This document shows, piece after piece, positions 36,955-41,760 of a stretch of DNA of 41,760 bases. A model generated the notes under the pieces. That model did no database searches. It was not told where the DNA came from and saw nothing but the letters and a program-made list of their open reading frames with translations. Origin of the DNA: Actinomycetes bacterium (lineage in GTDB: Bacteria > Actinomycetota > Acidimicrobiia > Acidimicrobiales > Microtrichaceae); contig JAEXGP010000307.1 in assembly GCA_023450775.1 (NCBI GenBank), forward strand, positions 1 through 41,760. Direction: 5' to 3'. Numbering within the stretch: position 1 is the first letter of the stretch; each line of letters begins with the position of its first letter. The translations under genes and the position numbers were made by a program.

Positions 36955-37039
36955 GCACCTGGGAGTGCCGTGGCGGCAACCGGCCGGAGACCGTCCCGGG
37001 CCCGCAACGGACCACTGCAGCACCCCTCGGAGGCCGGGC

Positions 37040-38995
37040 TTGTCATCAGAACCCACCACGTACGGCGCGGAGTCGATCCAGGTCCTGGAGGGCCTGGAGG
37101 CCGTCCGGAAGCGGCCCGGCATGTACATCGGGTCCACAGGCCCCGCCGGCCTGCACCACATGGTCTACGAGGTGGTCGACAACTCCGTCGATGAGGCCAT
37201 GGCGGGCTACGCCACCACCATCGAGGTCTCGCTGCTGCCCGACGGCGGGTGCGAGGTCCGCGACGACGGCCGCGGCATCCCCGTCGACACGTCGCTGCAG
37301 TACCCCGACATGTCGGCGGCCGAGGTCGTGCTGACCGTGCTGCACGCCGGTGGCAAGTTCGGCGGCGGCGCGTACAAGGTCTCGGGTGGCCTGCACGGCG
37401 TCGGCATCTCCGTGGTGAACGCGCTGTCCTCCCGCGTCGAGGTCGAGATCGACCAGAACGGCAAGCGCCACGCCATGGCCTTCGCCGACGGCGGCGAGCT
37501 CGTGGACAAGCTCCACGTGATCGGCGATTCGCCGGCCGGCCCCGACGGCTCGCCGCGCACCGGCACCACGGTGCGCTTCTGGCCTGACCCGTCGATCTTC
37601 GACGAGACCAACTTCCGTGCCGCCACGCTGACCGAGCGCTTCCAGATGATGGCGTTCCTCAACGCCGGCCTGCGCATCTCGTTCCGCGACGACCGCCCCG
37701 ACCACGCCACCGACCCGGTCGTCTTCCACTACGAGGGCGGCATCCGGGACTTCGTGAGCCACGTCAACGCCGCCAAGGAAGCGCTCTTCAGCGACGTCGG
37801 CTACTACTCGCAGGAGGAGTCGACCGACGCCGAGTCCATGGCGGTCGAGGTCGCGTTCCAGTGGAACACGGGCTACAACGCGGACGGCCTCCACAGCTTC
37901 GCCAACGGCATCTCCACGATCGAGGGCGGGATGCACGAGGAGGGCTTCAAGAAGTCCCTCACCAACACGGTGAACCGCTACGCCCGCGAGCACGGCCATC
38001 TCAAGGAGAAGGACCCGAACCTCCAGGGCGAGGACATCCGCGAGGGACTGACCGCCATCATCTCGGTCAAGCTCACGGAGCCCCAGTTCGAGGGCCAGAC
38101 CAAGGCCAAGCTCGGCAACGTCCCCATGCGCTCGCTCGTGGAGCGGGCCACCAACGAGAAGCTCTCGGAGTGGCTCGAGGAGCACCCGTCCGAGGCCAAG
38201 CGGATCCTCCAGAAGTCCGTGCAGGCCGCCCGGGCGCGCGAGGCCGCCCGCAACGCCCGCGACGCCACGCGGCGGAAGTCGGCGCTGGACGGCGCCGGCC
38301 TGCCGGGCAAGCTCGCGGACTGCTCGTCCAAGGACCCGCGCGAGTCCGAGCTCTACATCGTGGAGGGCAACTCGGCCGGCGGCTCCGCCAAGGACGCCCG
38401 CAACCCGGCCACCATGGCGATCCTCCCCATCCGCGGGAAGATCCTCAACGTCGAGCGAGCCCGCCTGGACAAGATGCTCAAGAACACCGAGGTCCAGGCC
38501 CTGATCTCGGCCATCGGGGGCGGCGTCGGCGAGGAGTTCGACTACGACCGCATCCGGTACCACAAGGTCGTCCTCATGTGCGACGCCGACGTGGACGGCT
38601 CGCACATCCGCACGCTGCTGCTGACGTTCTTCTTCCGCCAGATGCGCCCGCTCATCGAGGGCGGCCACATCTACATCGCGCAGCCGCCGCTGTACTCCAC
38701 CGAGGTCGGCCGCAACAAGATCTACCTCAAGGACGACGCCGCCAAGGCGGCGTTCCTGGCCGAGCACCCCAACCACAAGAACGAGTTCCAGCGGCTCAAG
38801 GGCCTGGGCGAGATGGACGCCGACGAGCTGTGGGCCACCACCATGGACCCGGCTCAGCGGACGCTGCTGCAGGTGTCGGTGGAGCAGGCCGTCATCGCGG
38901 ACGAGGTGTTCTCGATCCTCATGGGCGACGACGTGGAGAGCCGCAAGCACTTCATCCAGACCAACGCGTCGGACGTCCGGTTCCTCGACATCTGA
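37040..38995 (+). CDS. gyrB: DNA gyrase subunit B
   Basis: 651 aa from a TTG at 37040, chosen because GGAGG lies 6 nt upstream and the protein then begins just before the conserved Gln-Val-Leu-Glu-Gly-Leu-Glu-Ala-Val-Arg-Lys-Arg-Pro-Gly-Met-Tyr-Ile-Gly. The GHKL ATPase has Asp-Asn-Ser-Val-Asp-Glu-Ala, Asp-Asp-Gly-Arg-Gly-Ile-Pro and Gly-Gly-Leu-His-Gly-Val-Gly. TOPRIM has Glu-Gly-Asn-Ser-Ala-Gly-Gly-Ser-Ala and Asp-Ala-Asp-Val-Asp-Gly-Ser-His. There is no intein, although gyrB inteins occur elsewhere. The length is that of the short GyrB without the proteobacterial insert. With GyrA it introduces negative supercoils. Confidence 0.97.
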   Translation: MSSEPTTYGAESIQVLEGLEAVRKRPGMYIGSTGPAGLHHMVYEVVDNSVDEAMAGYATTIEVSLLPDGGCEVRDDGRGIPVDTSLQYPDMSAAEVVLTVLHAGGKFGGGAYKVSGGLHGVGISVVNALSSRVEVEIDQNGKRHAMAFADGGELVDKLHVIGDSPAGPDGSPRTGTTVRFWPDPSIFDETNFRAATLTERFQMMAFLNAGLRISFRDDRPDHATDPVVFHYEGGIRDFVSHVNAAKEALFSDVGYYSQEESTDAESMAVEVAFQWNTGYNADGLHSFANGISTIEGGMHEEGFKKSLTNTVNRYAREHGHLKEKDPNLQGEDIREGLTAIISVKLTEPQFEGQTKAKLGNVPMRSLVERATNEKLSEWLEEHPSEAKRILQKSVQAARAREAARNARDATRRKSALDGAGLPGKLADCSSKDPRESELYIVEGNSAGGSAKDARNPATMAILPIRGKILNVERARLDKMLKNTEVQALISAIGGGVGEEFDYDRIRYHKVVLMCDADVDGSHIRTLLLTFFFRQMRPLIEGGHIYIAQPPLYSTEVGRNKIYLKDDAAKAAFLAEHPNHKNEFQRLKGLGEMDADELWATTMDPAQRTLLQVSVEQAVIADEVFSILMGDDVESRKHFIQTNASDVRFLDI

Positions 38996-39050
38996 GGCGG
39001 GCGCGCCGCGCCCCACGAACCCCGACCGCCGACCGATCCCCAAGGGACAC

Positions 39051-41690
<2,640 letters not shown>

Positions 41691-41760
41691 GCGGGGCGCG
41701 ACCACCCTGCTGGTCGCCGCCGGACTGGCGCTCGCGGTCGCGCTGGCGGCCGGAGTGGGC

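Noticed and set aside
36965..37039. Upstream ATG at 36965 as gyrB start
   Set aside because: It would add 25 Pro/Gly/Arg-rich residues with no family counterpart and lacks a ribosome site, unlike the TTG with GGAGG.

Overview
This is a very GC-rich actinobacterial chromosome segment that carries the replication-origin neighbourhood. The orders rpmH-dnaA-dnaN-recF-DUF721-gyrB-gyrA (right) and rnpA-yidD-yidC-jag-rsmG-parA-parB (centre, leftward) are the classic origin core. The block DUF6049 - kinase - ECF sigma - anti-sigma - trxB - trxA - CwlM-like lies beside it, as the related genes do in mycobacteria. Frequent GTG starts, 4-nt GTGA/ATGA overlaps, leaderless-looking promoters, DUF5318 beside a class A PBP, and parS of the form GTTCCACGTGGAAC all fit Actinomycetota. 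A deep lineage such as Acidimicrobiia is my best guess from gene order only.

Layout. 1-1370: a short accessory patch with an antitoxin-like ORF (DUF2384-like), two small unknown ORFs and IS21-like end repeats. 1378-4782: dnaB split by two inteins. 5039-6076: a divergent AhpD-like oxidoreductase / Rrf2 regulator pair sharing an operator-like palindrome. 6166-7865: rpsF-ssb-rpsR-rplI operon. 8098-9039: panB. 9245-9439: small four-Cys-pair protein. 9536-12329: class A PBP and DUF5318. 12596-15955: methyltransferase, CCA-adding enzyme and an HDAC-family deacetylase. 16150-22274: GNAT, DUF6049, Ser/Thr kinase, ECF sigma and anti-sigma, mostly translationally coupled. 22350-25392: small membrane protein, trxB, trxA, CwlM-like pseudo-amidase. 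25592-28782: parB, parA, three parS, rsmG. 28803-31946: jag, yidC, yidD, rnpA, rpmH. 32430-41690: dnaA, dnaN, recF, dciA-like, gyrB, gyrA. The window ends in the start of a membrane-anchored, TadE-like or prepilin-like protein.

How the genes fit together. Initiation (DnaA), helicase loading and unwinding (DciA-like, DnaB), clamp, SSB, gyrase and ParABS segregation are all here. Envelope synthesis and its control (PBP, DUF6049, kinase, CwlM-like), membrane insertion (YidC/YidD/Jag) and redox control (thioredoxin system, ECF sigma pair, Rrf2/AhpD) are interleaved with them.

The most interesting points are: two related DnaB inteins whose endonuclease active sites are gone; an Rrf2 protein carrying the Glu8/His12/Cys/Cys ligand set known from RsrR; a catalytically intact kinase standing where mycobacteria have a MurJ-pseudokinase fusion; a CwlM-like protein lacking every amidase zinc ligand; a near-perfect SigR/SigH-type promoter in front of trxA; and a 39-bp palindrome flanked by 25-bp direct repeats beside three parS sites. 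No tRNA, rRNA or CRISPR array was seen.
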